Of a stretch of 64,000 bases of DNA, positions 1 to 12,999 are shown in pieces. The notes under the pieces were generated by a model. That model made no database searches and was not told the DNA's origin. It saw nothing but the letters and a program-made list of their open reading frames with translations. How positions within the stretch are numbered: position 1 is the stretch's first letter; each line of letters begins with the position of its first letter. This DNA comes from Halichoerus grypus (taxonomy: Eukaryota > Chordata > Mammalia > Carnivora > Phocidae): assembly GCF_964656455.1 (NCBI RefSeq), contig NC_135726.1, positions 23,199,168-23,263,167 on the forward strand. The letters run 5' to 3'. The position numbers and the translations under genes were made by a program.

Positions 1-844
1 TAGTCCAGAGGAGATATAATTAGTACCAAGTCAACATAAAGGCCCTGTGGTTGCTAGAGGGAATTCCTAAGCACTTGGGTTCTATCTACCTAAAATAGGT
101 CATAATAATCACTATAAAACAACATGAATTCACTCAGTGAAAGTCACTTCACACTAATTCTGCTAAATTGTTTTTTCACAGTCTTTTCCGAATCAGTTTC
201 TTTAAGGGTATCACTAGATACTGTTAAGTAAATCGGCCTGTTAGTCATGGAAACAAAGACGGCATGAGAGCTGGATGTAAGTTATGGTTGGCAGAGCTTA
301 ACTGATACTCTAAGGGATGGAGAGCATTCAGTCTGTCAATGCAGGGGGCAGGGAAGGACTTCTTCAAAAGGCTGTAGGGGTTTATTGTTTAGTTGTCCAT
401 TTTAATCCTGTGAATGGCTGGTTTTATTTGGATCCTTTCATGTGTCAGGCACTGTACAAGACAGAGTGAATGCAGGGGCTCAGAATAAGGGAAGGAATAG
501 ATCTACTCAATCAGTGGTATTTTTACAGTGTGCCTCCAGATCTTTACAAATTCCTTGGCGGTCTTAGCTCTCATGGTGGTCAAAAGTAAGGCCTAGCAGC
601 AGGACCCCCAATCCAACACTGTACTCCTTTCCAGGGATTTAATTTTTATTTATTTCGTATACTGACTGGCATAAAATTGCAGTTGAAGTTTAAATTCAGT
701 GGCCTCAAAAATGTTAGAAAACCACTATAAGAATCATGAGATAAGAATCAAGAATCAATGAGACTTGTAAAATGTGAACAGGGTGAAAGAATCTAACTCA
801 GAATGTGGCAACTTTGATTTAGAAAGCCATGTCCTCACAGATGT
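1..844. other. Unique AT-rich noncoding sequence
   Basis: No gene or clear repeat is seen. The phrase gtgtcaggcactgtacaaga near 440-465 resembles the end of an L2 or MIR element, but too little remains to classify. Confidence 0.5.
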
Positions 845-965
845 TTATTAAGGTAGATATTTTCAGGTTTTCAGATGAGGGAAGGGAGGATCAGAGGCAG
901 TTCGTGACTTGTCCAAGGGCAAGGCTGTGTTGTGACAGAGGAGGTCCCAGTCCTCTTCATATCCA
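845..965 (-). repeat. MIR SINE fragment
   Basis: The plus strand reads like a reverse-complement MIR core: a tttcagatgaggga block, then a gtgacttgtccaagggcaag block, then tcccagtcctcttc. Ancient tRNA-derived mammalian SINE, diverged. An open frame at 829-1014 crosses it and is not credible. Confidence 0.7.
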
Positions 966-1159
966 TCAAAGGCATTTGGGAAATATTAAACAATCTTTCC
1001 ACCCAGTGATCTGAGAGGACGACTCCAGCCCCTCCTTCACAGGAGGAGTGTGAAGAATGACGGAGCCTAAAGCAAATGGGGCCTCTTCAGTTGTTGGCAG
1101 AACACTTGCAACCGATGTCTGAGATGATACTTAGTAGCATGAGATGTGAATCAAAGGAA

Positions 1160-1300
1160 AAGATCTGAATCTTGATCTTATTGCTTATTGATTGAAATAA
1201 TGTAGAAAAATTACTTCTCTCCTTTAGGCCTCTATTTCCTCATCTATAATGTATAGATAATAACACCTTATAGGACTATTGTTTGGGCTAAAAGTTAGTA
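1160..1300 (+). repeat. MIR SINE fragment
   Basis: It carries the MIR core in forward order: cctctatttcctcatctata, then gataataacaccttataggac, then a ttgtttgggcta stretch. Diverged and truncated at both ends. Confidence 0.7.
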
Positions 1301-4234
1301 GTCTAGAAGAGCGGCCAAAAAACAGATGCCAGTTTCAGGGTGGTCTCCTTCAATTTTCACTACTACGATAAACATAAATCCCAGTATGGAAGCTCAAAAA
1401 TGTATTTCATCATCCACAGATGTGCTCAAAATGTTCTTTTACTCTCCATTTTTAACACTGTTAAATTGAGAGCAATGTAGGTGTCCAACAATGCAGAAAT
1501 ATTTATGTATGTCATTATTTATACTGCTTATCTTCAGTATATGTCCTATTACTAAAGTAGATACTTTCTGTATCAAAAGAAAGATTTCAAAACTCATAGT
1601 TTTATGTCTATAATATAAAAAATATATAGGTAAAAATTAATCTTAAAAATTGACCTATGACTTACAGAGTCCAGGTATATCATTCTGAGGAGGCTCAGAT
1701 TTAAAAATGTGTACCCAGGTAAGGACTCACTGGCCAAAGTAAGTACAGGACCAAGGCCGGAATCTGTGTGGGAAGGGACCATATACAACTGTAGGTACTT
1801 GGAAGAAATAGAGAGGGAACTTATTGTTACTGTATTTGCAAACAATCTACCACTCAGAAAGGTTAACAATAATAACACATACTTCATAGATTGTTGGAGA
1901 TTAAGCAAAATAAAGCACAAAAAGATGCTGAGAACAGGACATGACTTGAGGTTAACATTTATTAAGCCCTTATATTTGAGCTCATGTTGATAATGAAACA
2001 CTTAAGTTATTTAAGCTAGAAATAAGAAGACTATAGGAACTGCCTCCATATGTTTAAATAATCCATCTTAAATGTCCTAACCCTCCAAATTTCTGGTTTT
2101 GGCACCCAGAAGCATTGAAAGGGAAGAAGCAAATTTTAAATCACTATTGTAAATACATAAAATACTGCAACTGTTATCAAGACAGCCACATAAATGTTTG
2201 CTTTAACATGAATTATTTTGTTTTTAATACTGTGGTCAAGATCCTATGCTGGAGACAGAATACGCATAAATGGCTATAGAACTTATCTTCCCTCTTTGGA
2301 TGAAACTATAATGCAAATTAGAACGTGATTTTGCAGAAAACCACACCCATGTAGGAGGATGAGGAGAGAATTCATGAAAGGAGGAACATTTAGGACAAGC
2401 TGAAACTGGTACTTGCGAATCTCTGTCTCTTCCATCTTTATATACCCATGCCTTTTCACATGAGCAGATGTTTGGAAGCACGAGGCTGGAGGTAGAATAA
2501 GGACTAAGTCTTCGGTATTATTGTCCAAGTGAGTTGGGAAAACAAGGAGAATTTCCTATGGAAATGGTAGGAAACAGGATTCCTGTGTAGACACCAATGT
2601 GCCTTTTATTTTAAAATTTGGAGAAAGAGCAATGGAAGGGAGACTTTTGCTGGGCACTAAACTATTTATAAATAAAGCCAATACCTTTCAATTTTCCCCT
2701 CTAGAAACTTGACAGATGTGGTCAAAAGCCAATATGCAGTGCTCCTTTCTGAACGTGAAGCATCAAATTAAATGTAAGCCTCTGGCCTGCAATAATAGAA
2801 TATTAACATCTGACTCAGACCTACAAAGACTGATCCCTTGGCCAACCTCACTGTGTACTGCAGCTAACATGCTAAATTAGATTCTGAAGTTTTGGGTTTT
2901 GGGGTTCGGTCTTCTTTCTCCTGTCACTTCTACAAACATATCCTCCCTTAACTTCTATTTACTGAAGATGAGCTGGAAATGTTTCTTATGTTTTTGTAAA
3001 AAAAATAATAAATCAATAATCTCTTTCAATGTTACTTGAATGAATTTTGCTTCGCACCACAAAATGACTAATCACAAAGAACTCATTTGTAATCTGCTAA
3101 ATAATGAATCCTTTTCATTATGCCCTTGCTCTGAAATGTGCTTTTTTTAAGACAAAAATGGCACATGGTTTCTGTATTATGACAATTAATGTTGGAGTTG
3201 ATAATAAAGCCCTTGGTTGAGGGTGGGGGTTGATGTCAAGTTACTAAATAAAATCATAAGTCAGAATTCTTTATTAATTACTATATGAGGAATAATATTA
3301 GTGGTATTATTTAGAATTCATAGGCCTTGCTATGCATTATACAATACCTGAAAAATATTTCCCTATGCAAAGCTCCATTAAAATTAATGATGCAAGGCAG
3401 CAGCCTCATAAAATTATGCACTCATATTCTCATGAAGAGCAATGGCAATTGTGATCATGTTTACCAGGCAGCTCTGTGGTGTAACTTAAGATACTATATC
3501 TGTGGGGGATTTGCTCAGTGGAGGTCTCTATAGTAAATCTGATGCTAAAACTCTCCTTCTGTGCATTAATTTTGCTCCTGATAACAATAAGTCCCCTCCC
3601 TCTAACAAGATATACATATGGTCTTATAGCAATCTATAAATTCATTAAGTAATTACTTGAAATAGTATTTCAAACTGTTAACGAGTATTAGACCTTTAGT
3701 TAAGGATTAGTACAGTTATGGGTAACAACCATGGGTAAGACACCTAAAGCTATACCCCAGCATGAGATATTTTACCTCTCTCCTGTATAAAAAATATGAA
3801 ATAGTATTTGAATGTTTCTGTCACTAGTACTATACAAATTCAACTCTAGACTCCCACCAATTACGGAATTTGTAATCTTGGAAGCTGGGAGGATTAATTA
3901 TTTGTTGTTCATACAACTAGCCTTGAGTTCCTAATTCAGGGCTTAGTGATTTGTAAATATTGGATGGGAAGTGGTCCCCGGAAAAAATCTTTAAGGCCAC
4001 CCCCACCCCCAGGATAAAGTCCAAGTATCAGGGAGGAAGACAAATTAATGAAATCATCTCTCCTGGTTGTGTTACTTAAAAAAGAAAAGGAAAACAATAC
4101 AGCAACAACAAAAAGAGAGCCTTCCATACCTAAAAAGAAACTGTTTAGTTTAATTGATTTCACCCATTCCCATCAGGATCTCATGACTAGTTTTGATTAG
4201 AACAATTCAAATCAGGACAGTACAATTTTATTTA
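1301..4234. other. Unique AT-rich noncoding sequence
   Basis: No gene and no confident repeat over 2.9 kb. The longest open frames (1594-2001 minus, 1709-1990 plus) overlap on opposite strands, lack domains and look like chance frames in AT-rich DNA. The part at 2930-3560 is repeat-free and homopolymer-poor; see findings. Confidence 0.5.
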
Positions 4235-4345
4235 CAGCCTGGTGTGTGCCAGACCATGTATTAGGCAATGGGGATGCCAAGAAGAAGTATTTTTGTTGTT
4301 GTTGTTATCAAATAGCTCACATTCTCACAGTGAACCAGGCACAGA
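4235..4345 (-). repeat. L2 LINE 3' end fragment
   Basis: The gtgtgtgccagaccatgtatt ... gcaatggggatgccaagaag ... tagctcacattctcacagtg order matches the reverse complement of the L2 3' tail (consensus style: GTGCCAGGCACTGT ... GCTGGGGATACA ... GAGCTCACAGTCTAG). It contains a short GTT repeat. Confidence 0.55.
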
Positions 4346-4629
4346 GCAGTGTTCTCAAAAGCCTGTTCCTCTGTATTTTTCTAGAAACCACGTCTTGTAT
4401 TTGGTGTCATCTGTAATAATTGTAACTCAAGAGGATTTCCAGATATTCTGCTTGCTCTTTATGAACTTTGAGTAAGTCTGGATGGTAGCTAAGAAAAACA
4501 CTCAGATAAACAACTACTAATCAATTTATGAGTATGCCAAAATAAAGTTCTCTATCCTTCTGCTCTACATTTACTTTATAACCTAGAAATATACGATATT
4601 GATCATTTTGTTTTAATATATTAATATTC

Positions 4630-4700
4630 TGTCCCTCCACCATAAAATGGAAATAATTGCTAACTCATAGTGTTGTTTATTTGAGATGTTGCTATCACCT
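4630..4700 (+). repeat. MIR core fragment
   Basis: The ccaccataaaatggaaataa and ctcatagtgttgtttatttg phrases fit the MIR core after the 'cctcatctgtaaaatgg' landmark. Short and old. Confidence 0.5.
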
Positions 4701-5129
4701 ACTGTGAGGTCAGGCACCATGGTAGTCTCTAGAATGCACTGGTAATATAAAACTGGTATTTCCCTAGCTTTGTGAAGTACATACTCTCAAGATTATGCAT
4801 ATGTAACAGCCTCGCTCCTACATTTTGCTCCCTAATACAAACTTCTAGGAAGAAGAGAGTGAGATGGATTATTCTCACAGGAGACCTCAAGTTTTCCACC
4901 TTAAGAATCTAGTCTTCTGATAGACACCCCAAGAGCATCCTTAGCCAATAGAATCTGAAAACACATTCTTCATCTCCAAAAATCCTTGCTGTCTAGGCTC
5001 AGTAATCCATAATTTTAAAGTGGCAAAAACTAATGACGTACCATATGTTGGCTAACTGAACATAATAAAAAAAAAAAAATAAAGTGACCTAAGAAATTCA
5101 AATGATCAATGGACATTTGATATTTTATT
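4701..5129. other. Unique noncoding sequence
   Basis: No gene or classifiable repeat. It includes a short A-run near 5066-5081. Confidence 0.4.
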
Positions 5130-5625
5130 TTTATTTTTAAAAATCTCAAAGGAATTATGCTGAGTGAAAAAAGTCAATCTCATGAAGTTAAGTTAGTAGG
5201 ATTCCATTTGTATAACATTGAAATAACAAATTTTATAGATGGAGGAAAAAGTTAGTAGTTGTCAAGTGTTAGGGATAGGGAAGGGGTGGGTGTGGCTACA
5301 AAGACATAGTATAAAGGAGTCTGGTGGTGGTAAAATAGTTTTGTATCTGGATTGTGTTGAATCATGAATCGACATAATCAACACATGCAATAAAATTGTA
5401 CAGAAATACACACACACACACACACACACAGAGGCAAGTAAAACTGGTAAAAGCTGAATAAGCTCCCTGGACTGTACTAATATTAATTTCCTGGTTTTAA
5501 TATCATACCCCAGGATTAAAAGGTGTTTCCACTGGGTTTAGTGTACTGAGACCTCTTGTACATTTTCTCAAAAGTTCCCATGAATCATAATTATTCCTTC
5601 TAAAGCAAAACATTAAAATACTTAT
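5130..5625 (+). mobile_element. Old L1 (L1M-type) 3' end
   Basis: The order of landmarks is that of the sense 3' end of mammalian-wide L1s: 'ggaattatgctgagtgaaaa', 'taggattccatttgtataac', 'gttagggataggga', 'gtgtggctacaaagacatag', 'gcaataaaattgtacagaaa', an internal (AC)n, and 'aatttcctggttttaatatc'. It is 5' truncated and heavily diverged, with no coding capacity. Subfamily not resolved. Confidence 0.8.
5408..5430. repeat. (AC)n microsatellite
   Basis: About 11 uninterrupted AC units. It sits where old L1 3' UTRs characteristically carry an AC tract, so it grew from the L1 rather than arising independently. Confidence 0.85.
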
Positions 5626-6734
5626 TTCAGAAAGAACAATAGACAATAAAGCAAAAAATATTAAAAATAAAACCTCCTTGTTATTGGTAATTCCTTTGCC
5701 TAGGCAACTAAGTTAAATGATGACTACAGACAATGTCCAGATTGGACATAAATTAAACTATTATATGTATACCTATTCATGCTATAATTTTGAAATTCCC
5801 CAGTGCTGTTGACATCTCACAGAATTCATTTATTCAACTCACAGTCTGCTAATAACTATTCAACTCATACTAATGCTACAGATTAAAATTCTATGGAAAA
5901 AAATATGCAATTTATGACTCAGTCTCAGACAGATGGTCTGAATGATTATTCCCAATAGGTTCAACTTTGTGACAAGATCAATTGCTATAGCAAATATATA
6001 TGGTGTTTCACATCTCACTCAGCTTGACGATGCAAAAACGAATATGGGAAAACCATCCAATATTGAATATATATCTCACGCTTGCCCCTATTAAAAATGG
6101 ATCTCAGCATTCAATGATGTGGGTCTCTTCCCTGAATTTGGGATGATAAAGAGAGCTTAATTAATGGCACAAGTGGTGTGAAAATATTGCTGTGTGACGG
6201 GAAGCACATGGAGTTTTTAACTGTGCAACCAAAGAATTGGCAGGGATTTCTCGTGTCCACTGCCAGTAGTTCTCTTCCTCTGTTCCTCCAGATTTTGCCA
6301 GCTGGAGAGCACAGGCTGTGCCGTCTCCCCGCTTTCCCCCAAGCAGAGGGCTTTTCTGTGAGACACCCATACAGATTCACACAGATGAAACTTGCCTGGG
6401 TTTCAAGAAATCAGTAATTCAGTGCATTGAAAATTCTTAAAAGCAACATATAGAAATAAAGGAAGAGGAATTTGTTATTGATTTATTTAAGCATATTTCC
6501 CCTAGTGGTTTGCTCATCAGGAAACAGATCCACTTGCCAGCCACACAGAAGAATTTCATGGTAACGAGTTTTACTACTTAATGTTAATTTTTATCAATAA
6601 TTTTTCCCATGGTATGTAAATCTTTCTTCAGTATTTGAAACATTCGCTTATCTTCTTCTTTAAATGTTTTCTCTTCTGTACTTAGTGACAAAGACACTCT
6701 CTAGGAAACTTTTCTAATTTTATGTACCCTCTTA
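5626..6734. other. Unique noncoding sequence
   Basis: No gene or recognised repeat. Open frames at 6111-6417 overlap on both strands and have no domain features. Confidence 0.45.
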
Positions 6735-7870
6735 CTCAATATCTCTACCCCCTCTCTCTTTTTAAAATTTTGTAATAGTTTTAAATTCAGAGAAGAATTG
6801 AGAAGATAGTAGAAAGAGTTCCCATATGCCTGACATTCAGTTTATCTTGTGATTAATATCTTGTATTTGTGTGCTAATTTGTCATAATTAATAAATCATT
6901 ATCAATACATTATCACTAAATAAAGTTCACGCTTTTTGTCAGTCTGTTTGTACCTAATATCCTGGAGTTCTCTGACCATTAAATTGATTTTTTTTTTTTT
7001 AATTTGCAAACATGAAGGATTGCTCTTTGTCCTGTAAAGTTCTATGGGTTCTGATAAAAAAGAGAAAACATTGTGTCATGTTTTCACCATTAGAGTGTCA
7101 TAGAAATTTCCACACCCTAGCAATCCCCTGTGCATCACAAATTCAACAGCCTTCCCAAATCCCCTGCAACCAGTGATTTGTTTACTATCTCTAAAGTGCC
7201 ACATTTTCCTGAATATCACAAAAGTAGGATTTTACAGTAGGTAGCCTTTTCAGACTGGCTGCTTTCACAATGGCAAAATGTGATCAAGATTATCCGTATC
7301 TTGGTGCAGCTTGATAGTTCCTTCCTTTTCATCCCTGAATATTGTTCCATTATACAGATGCACCAAAGGTTGCTTAACCACTCACCTGTTGAAAGATACT
7401 GTATTGTTTCCAGTTCTTGGTGATTAGAGAAAAAGTGGTCATAAATATTCACACGAAGATTTTCGTGTAGACATAACTTTCCAAATAAGATGATCAAAAA
7501 CCAAGGAGTGTGACTGCTGGAATTGTATTGAAAACCATGTTTCGTTGTGCAGGGAACTGTCACACCGTGTCCCACAGTTACTATGCCACTTTGTTTGCAT
7601 TTCTACCAGTAATGAATGAAGCTCCTGTTGTTCACATCCTCAGCAATTGTTACTGCCGGTTTTAAAAATCTTTAGTCATCCAGTAGGTTCATAGTGATAT
7701 CCCATTGTTTCTTTAATTTGCATTTTGTCTAGAGAAATATGATGCTGAGCTTCTTTTCATATGCTATTTGCCACCTTTATATTTGCTTTGGTGAGGTGAT
7801 CTTCAGATTGTTCCAATACTTTAAATGGAATATTTGTTTTCTTATTGTGGAGTTTTAAGAGTTCATTGCG
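6735..7870 (-). mobile_element. Old L1 (L1M-type), 3' UTR and ORF2 end
   Basis: Read in reverse, this is an L1 3' portion with its 3' end near 6735. Landmarks in plus-strand order are 'agagttcccatatgcc', 'gttctatgggttctgata', 'cccctgtgcatcaca', 'gtagccttttcagactggct', 'tattgttccattatacagatg', 'atttgcattttgtctagaga' and 'gttttcttattgtggagtttt'. These follow the antisense order of the L1 3' UTR and ORF2 C-terminus. Multiply mutated, not functional. Confidence 0.8.
7216..7575 (-). pseudogene. L1 ORF2 C-terminal fossil
   Basis: The minus-strand frame keeps fragments typical of the L1 ORF2 C-terminus: an 'STGEW..NLW' block, then 'KRKEL', then 'EKATYC'. These correspond to the conserved TGEW...LW / KRNEL / KKATYC positions near the end of the ORF2 protein (endonuclease and reverse transcriptase). 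The catalytic domains are absent and the frame drifts. No function is expected. Confidence 0.65.
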
Positions 7871-8990
7871 TTCACTAGAGCCTTTAACATTTTAAACAGA
7901 TAGTTTAAATTCTTTCTCTGATAACTCCAACTGTATTGTATATGAGCCTGCTTCTGATGATTGCTTTGTCTTTTGAGATTTTATTTTTTCTGGCTTTTGG
8001 CCTGTCTCTGAATATTTTTGTTGAAAACTGACATGTTGTATTGAGTAACTGGAACTGAGATACAAAGACATTTTATATATTTATGTTCACCTGGCTAAGA
8101 GTTAGGTTTTGTAACTCTAGGTACCAGAGCCTTCAAATCCCTCCAATAACTTGTTTTTCCATTTCCTGCTTCTTCGGGGTTTCCCTATGTATTCCTCTTC
8201 AGAGAAAGTCTATGCGTTGAAGCTCTTTCACCTGCAGTCCACTGTTGAAACACTGGATTCCTGTTGTTGTAGTACAACATGCTGGGGGTGGGAGCATTCT
8301 ACATTTGACTAATTTTTGTCTTTTCATGGAGCTGTGTCTTGAGGTTGTGACCTTAACAAGTATTTTTACATTGGTATACCAGTTTTCTCCTGAGCCATAT
8401 TCCTTTCCCTGGCTGCAACATCCCCAATCAGTTTTGTTGACTTTCTTATCCCTTTTGATTCTGTTTTCTTTTCCCTCTCATTCCATACAAGAACAGTAGC
8501 AGTGGCTGAAGAAGGGAAAAAGGCTCTTTCTCTATAGTTTGGAAAAGACTGTGGCAAAGTTTTGTTAGTTTGTTTGATTTCTCCCTGGATAGTACGCCTT
8601 TGATATGGAGAAGGTTCTGGACATATTTCACAATAACTTCTTTTCCCATCCCCTCATCCTCCCCAACATCAGACAATCACCAGGGGATCTTTCTCAGATC
8701 TTCACTGTGAGAACCTGGTGGGATTCCTGGAGATAAAAGCTATTAAGATGTAGAAACCTCTAAGAGTGGTGCTAGCATTTTCTCACTCTCAAGCGAGTCC
8801 ATAGTCATCCTACGGAAATTCATCAAAATTACCACTTAATTGTACCTAGAGTTTATGGCTCCAGTGGCTTCTGCCCAGGGTAGGCAGATCCCCACTGTGT
8901 TTCTCTGGATCTACCTGCCTTTCCAGGTTTTGGTTTGGCTATTTGCCCTGAAACCTCAGTTCTCTGATAAGGTGCCAGAAAGATGTTGAT
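7871..8990. repeat. Ancient interspersed repeat, class unresolved
   Basis: Phrases such as 'tgatgattgctttgtctttt', 'aatatttttgttgaaaactg', 'ggctaagagttaggttttg' and 'accagagccttcaaatccct' belong to a sequence I recognise as dispersed in mammals and often found with old L1 copies. It directly abuts the L1 on its left. I cannot fix the family, orientation or exact borders by eye. Frames at 8245-8676 on both strands are not credible genes. Confidence 0.45.
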
Positions 8991-9099
8991 TTTCAGTCTA
9001 CCCATCTTGTTCTAGCTATAAGGACGGGGATGATGACTTCTAAATTCTTTCCATGTTATAGCTGAGACTGGAAACTCTTCCTCTTTTTTCTGGCTTTTT

Positions 9100-9650
9100 T
9101 ACTTCTCATTTGATACATGGAACATTAGATACACTACATGGCTTCTCTCCTTATGATATATCCTATCCGATCTAATAGGTTTAACTATATTACCTGACCA
9201 AGTGTCTCCTATAGCTAAATCTTTATTATTTTCCCACCAAGTGCTCCAGCTTCTGATTTTTAGCTACTTGATAAAAGGATGCACATCACTGAACTCCTGA
9301 AGATATCTTTAAATCTAACGTTCAAAACTAGACTCATTTCTGCTACTTCTACTCAAAACCCTTTCCAAAATTATCATGTGTATTAAACAGAATATGTTTA
9401 TTCCTGTAACCTATGTTCTGATCCTCACCATCATTTTTGGATATGTGTTACAAAAGGGAAAAGGGAGTCAATTTCCAAACCAGCCCTGTAAACTTCTACC
9501 AGAGTCTCTGTAACAGTTCAACAGGCATTGCGGCTTCTCTACTTCTCTTTGTAATTTCCAATTCCAAACTCCCATTATCCCTAGTTTTAACTCCTAGGAA
9601 AGCCCCAAATTAGCTCTTGATCATCTTCAGTTTCTCTGGTTTCCATAGTC
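9100..9650 (+). mobile_element. L2 LINE fragment (ORF2 C-terminal region)
   Basis: Around 9290-9350, 'ctcctgaagatatcttta', 'tctaacgttcaaaactagac' and 'tcatttctgctacttc' match the L2 stretch encoding the segment after the YADD domain (…LNMSKTEL…). The sequence after it agrees loosely. Highly diverged, borders approximate. Confidence 0.45.
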
Positions 9651-9779
9651 TTTTTCTTTCATGCTGTTTTCAGATTACTTGCATGGTAATGGAGACCATA
9701 AGAGTTTAGAGCAGAAGGAGTGGGCAGAGCTCTGGAATCAAAAGTATTGTAAGTTTGCTCAGAATCTCACTTTTTTTTT

Positions 9780-10225
9780 TAATTTCCCTTCCTTCTGCTA
9801 CCCTTTAAGGATCACATACTTTAAGGCATTTAATTCACATAATACAAAATGCCTGATTTTCCAACTTTTCATTCTTTTTACCTTTATAAGCACTATCCCG
9901 CCACCTGAGACAGATCAACACCCCTTTCCCATGTGCAAACTTTACCCTTCTTTACCACCAAGTTCAAATTTCTCCCTACATGATAGCTTCCCATTCAATG
10001 AATAAGTTCTCTATAGGAGCATCCATTCAACGATTTATATATTTCCTAAAGCATATATTATTTTGTAACACATTTGTTATTAAGTTTTCTTTCTTCTACT
10101 CAAGGGAGCTCCTTGAAAGTAAGGATTCTAGTCTCACATCTGTATTACACACACATCTGTTTCATACCGCTGTAGCAGCATCAGTGCACATTGTACATAC
10201 TCAAAATAATTTCAAAGGATAAATA
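9780..10225 (+). mobile_element. L2 LINE 3' end
   Basis: The end reads 'ctcaagggagctccttgaaa', 'gtaaggattctagtctcaca' and 'acatactcaaaataattt', matching the L2 3' tail order (AAGCTCCTTGAGGGCAGGGA ... GTAGGTGCTCAATAAAT). Probably the same insertion as the fragment at 9.1-9.65 kb. Confidence 0.6.
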
Positions 10226-11230
10226 AGTTGTAGAATAAAATTACACTTTTGTAAGTTGAAAGCTAAACTTGAAATTATATGAAGTGCCAAATATTAAGTG
10301 TGGCAGCTGAAATAAAGTGATGACAATGACAACAAAAACAAAATAAAACAAAACCCAGAGGTTTTCCAGGCTATGAATGCCTTAGCCAAATTGCCTAAAC
10401 TCAAGTTATATTCACAATTCAACTTTCAAAGTGTTTAGTCATGTTTAATCCTTTGATATGTGAGCAAAATAAGGTGTCAAAATTCTGAAGGTGTTTATGG
10501 TGACCATTTGTCTTGAAATTGAATTAAGTGTTTGGGGGGTCTATAGAAGCAAATATTTTTAGGAACAGTGTTGTAGAAGAGAAAGAATATATATCCATAA
10601 ACTGTGATGAAGTGTTTACAAGCCTTCAAAGAATATCTCTCAATATGAAGAATAAATACAATTCTAGGGAATTCCTGGAAAACATCAAGCTTATAAAAAA
10701 CGGACTGTGACTAAGATTATGGTCTGTGTTTTTCTCATTAACTTGTCTCAATAACATGACTCTGGGAGAATATGTCAGTGAGGTAAGGAGACTTTCTTAC
10801 CCATTCTTCAATACAGAAGTGAGAAAAAAACCTAAGAAGATGTACAGTCTTAATTTAGAATTAGTCTGAATTCTATTTATTCAAGTAGGGTTACTTAAAC
10901 ATGAAAGTATATATTAGTTTATGAATTATGCACCTATAAATAATGGCAACTGATTATCATCAGTGATAATTGCTCTAATGTTAGCATATGTCTGAGAACT
11001 TTTTCTCAGGGTTAAATAAAATGAAATAATTAAATATTGTTATGGAAAATTGAAATGGTGTCATCTGTAGAAACCATCCCCAGAGCAATAACATTCTGCA
11101 CATCTACCTTAGCCCTAAATTTGTATAAAAGGTAATTAGCTTGTCTAAAGAATTATTCTTTGATGAGAACTACTTGCATATCAAAAATATTGTATTTTTT
11201 ATGGTATCTGCAAAATATTACCTTAGTATT
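10226..11230. other. Unique AT-rich noncoding sequence
   Basis: No gene or recognised repeat. It has an A-rich (CAAAA)-like patch near 10335-10358. Confidence 0.45.
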
Positions 11231-11245
11231 AAAAATTCAGGCAGA

Positions 11246-11416
11246 GGGCGCCTGGGTGGCTCAGACGGTTAAGCATCTGCCTTCAGCTCAGGTCATGATC
11301 CCAGAGTCCTGGGATCGAGTCCGGCATCGGGCTCCCTACTCCTTGGGAGCCCACTTCTCCCTCTGCCTCTCTCTCTCTCTCTGTCTCTCGTGAATAAATA
11401 AATAAAATCTTTAAAA
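11246..11416 (+). mobile_element. Can-SINE (SINEC), young
   Basis: tRNA-Lys-derived carnivore SINE in forward orientation: head at 11246 (gggcgcctgggtggctcag), B-box region near 'gggatcgagtcc', (CT)n, (AATA)n and poly-A. A perfect 15 bp target-site duplication, aaaaattcaggcaga, flanks it at 11231-11245 and 11417-11431. Small open frames in it are SINE shadows. Confidence 0.97.
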
Positions 11417-11431
11417 AAAAATTCAGGCAGA

Positions 11432-12999
11432 ATTCTGTAGAGCAGAGCTTTAAACAAATTAAGTTAAGCTCATACAAATTACAGTAAGTATATTAAGGAT
11501 TCTCAAAGTACATCAGAAGCCTCTGAAGTAGAAAGTTGTGGGTGCTATGGTATAAATGGGTAGAAGAATAACAAACAAAGTTGAATATTCTTGTCCTCAT
11601 AACTTAAGTATAAAAGATGACTTCTGCTCGATGCAGGGAGTGCTGAAGCCTGCCAAGGCAAATGCAGATGTATGAGGCATTGTGAAATTGCACACATATA
11701 TTTTTCCATGCCCGTGATTATTTGCTGATTTACTGTTGTCAAACTCTGGTGCTCATTCATTTAATCACAAGTCCCTTCATGACATAATTTAAGGTGATCA
11801 CTCATAAGAATCTGGGGCCTGAGGAACCACTGTGAGTTAGTGCTCTTGTGGATTCCTTGAGGAGCAATGAATTTCATGACTCAAATGGGTCCAACATGAA
11901 AATGAGGTTAGTAGCCAATGTGCTTGCAGATTTTCAAGCACCGACATACATTTTGACAGAATGGGAAAGATTTCTTCTCAACAGACTTCTGGAACTAGAG
12001 TCAGCAGGCTGGTGAAACCCAAGACTACAGAGTTTCTGAAGGCCTGTGGCCAGAGCATTGGCAAAGGCTATCCCTCTGCCCGTGTGAAGTGGCTTCAGGC
12101 ATCAGATTCAACTGTCCCCTACCATGTTTCAGAGAGATTGAAAACAGATTCTCACTTCTAAAGTTGAGCTCCAAATACTTGTGAGATTAAATGGATAACT
12201 GAGTTGTCATAAAAAAAATGTATCAGGCAGAGACTAGCATTTTGTTTAAGACTTCTACATTTTTATGTTTATGGGCAGGAAAGGATGGTGTTTCTAAAGA
12301 CTTGAGTAGCACAGCATGACATTTTAGTTGTATTTTTAAGGATACATGGTGTTTATAATACTATATTTTTACTGGTTTCAATCATTTTCATCCAAAGTCT
12401 AACCTCTCAGCATTGTCAAAGTCTCTTTATGAACCACAGATCCAATGGTAATTCTACCCAACATCTTTGACAGATATTTTTAGGAATTTTTACAAATCCC
12501 CTAGCTCACCTCTTAAGAAAAAAATGTTTCACAGAATTTAAAATCCATGGGATACTTGGGACACAATGGATTAGTAAAGTTAAAGTGTTTACATAAGCTT
12601 CTCAGAATCTTTAATAAGGGAATACATCTTATTAATGTCCAAGAGGAAAAAAATGAAATACACTTAGGAGACACCACACATTATTCAGAGCTTTGCACAA
12701 CTAAGTATTCAACTCTTATACTCCAAAGATATTAAGTCACAATTTCTTCTCTCCAGCCAATGAACTATCAACCCATTAAATGGGATCATACATGCAAAAT
12801 CACTTAAAAGGTGCACAATAACTATCAGCCATTATTATACGGAAAAGCTCATTTTTTTGTTTTGTTTTTCAAAAACATCTTCAATCTTTCTGATTTCATT
12901 GTGTATAATGTAAAATGTATAATCCTTAACTATGGTTTAGTTTCACCTCCCTTTCCACCTCCTTGTGCCTTCCCTCCCTTTCTGTCTTCTTTCTATTCA
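11432..12999. other. Unique noncoding sequence
   Basis: No gene or confident repeat over 1.6 kb. The open frame at 11961-12161 (66 aa) has no domain, no splice context and no compositional change. Confidence 0.45.

Noticed and set aside
1594..2001. 135-codon open frame, minus strand, the longest in the window
   Set aside because: AT-rich chance frame with hydrophobic residues from T-rich codons. It overlaps a 93-codon frame on the other strand. No domain, no splice framework, no upstream promoter signs.
11160..11477. Open frames with a recurring WVAQ..KRLPSAQVMI-like peptide, also at 14850, 15558, 16148, 18562, 46998 and 62068
   Set aside because: These are translations of the Can-SINE body. 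The repeated peptide reflects a repeated retroposon, not a protein family.
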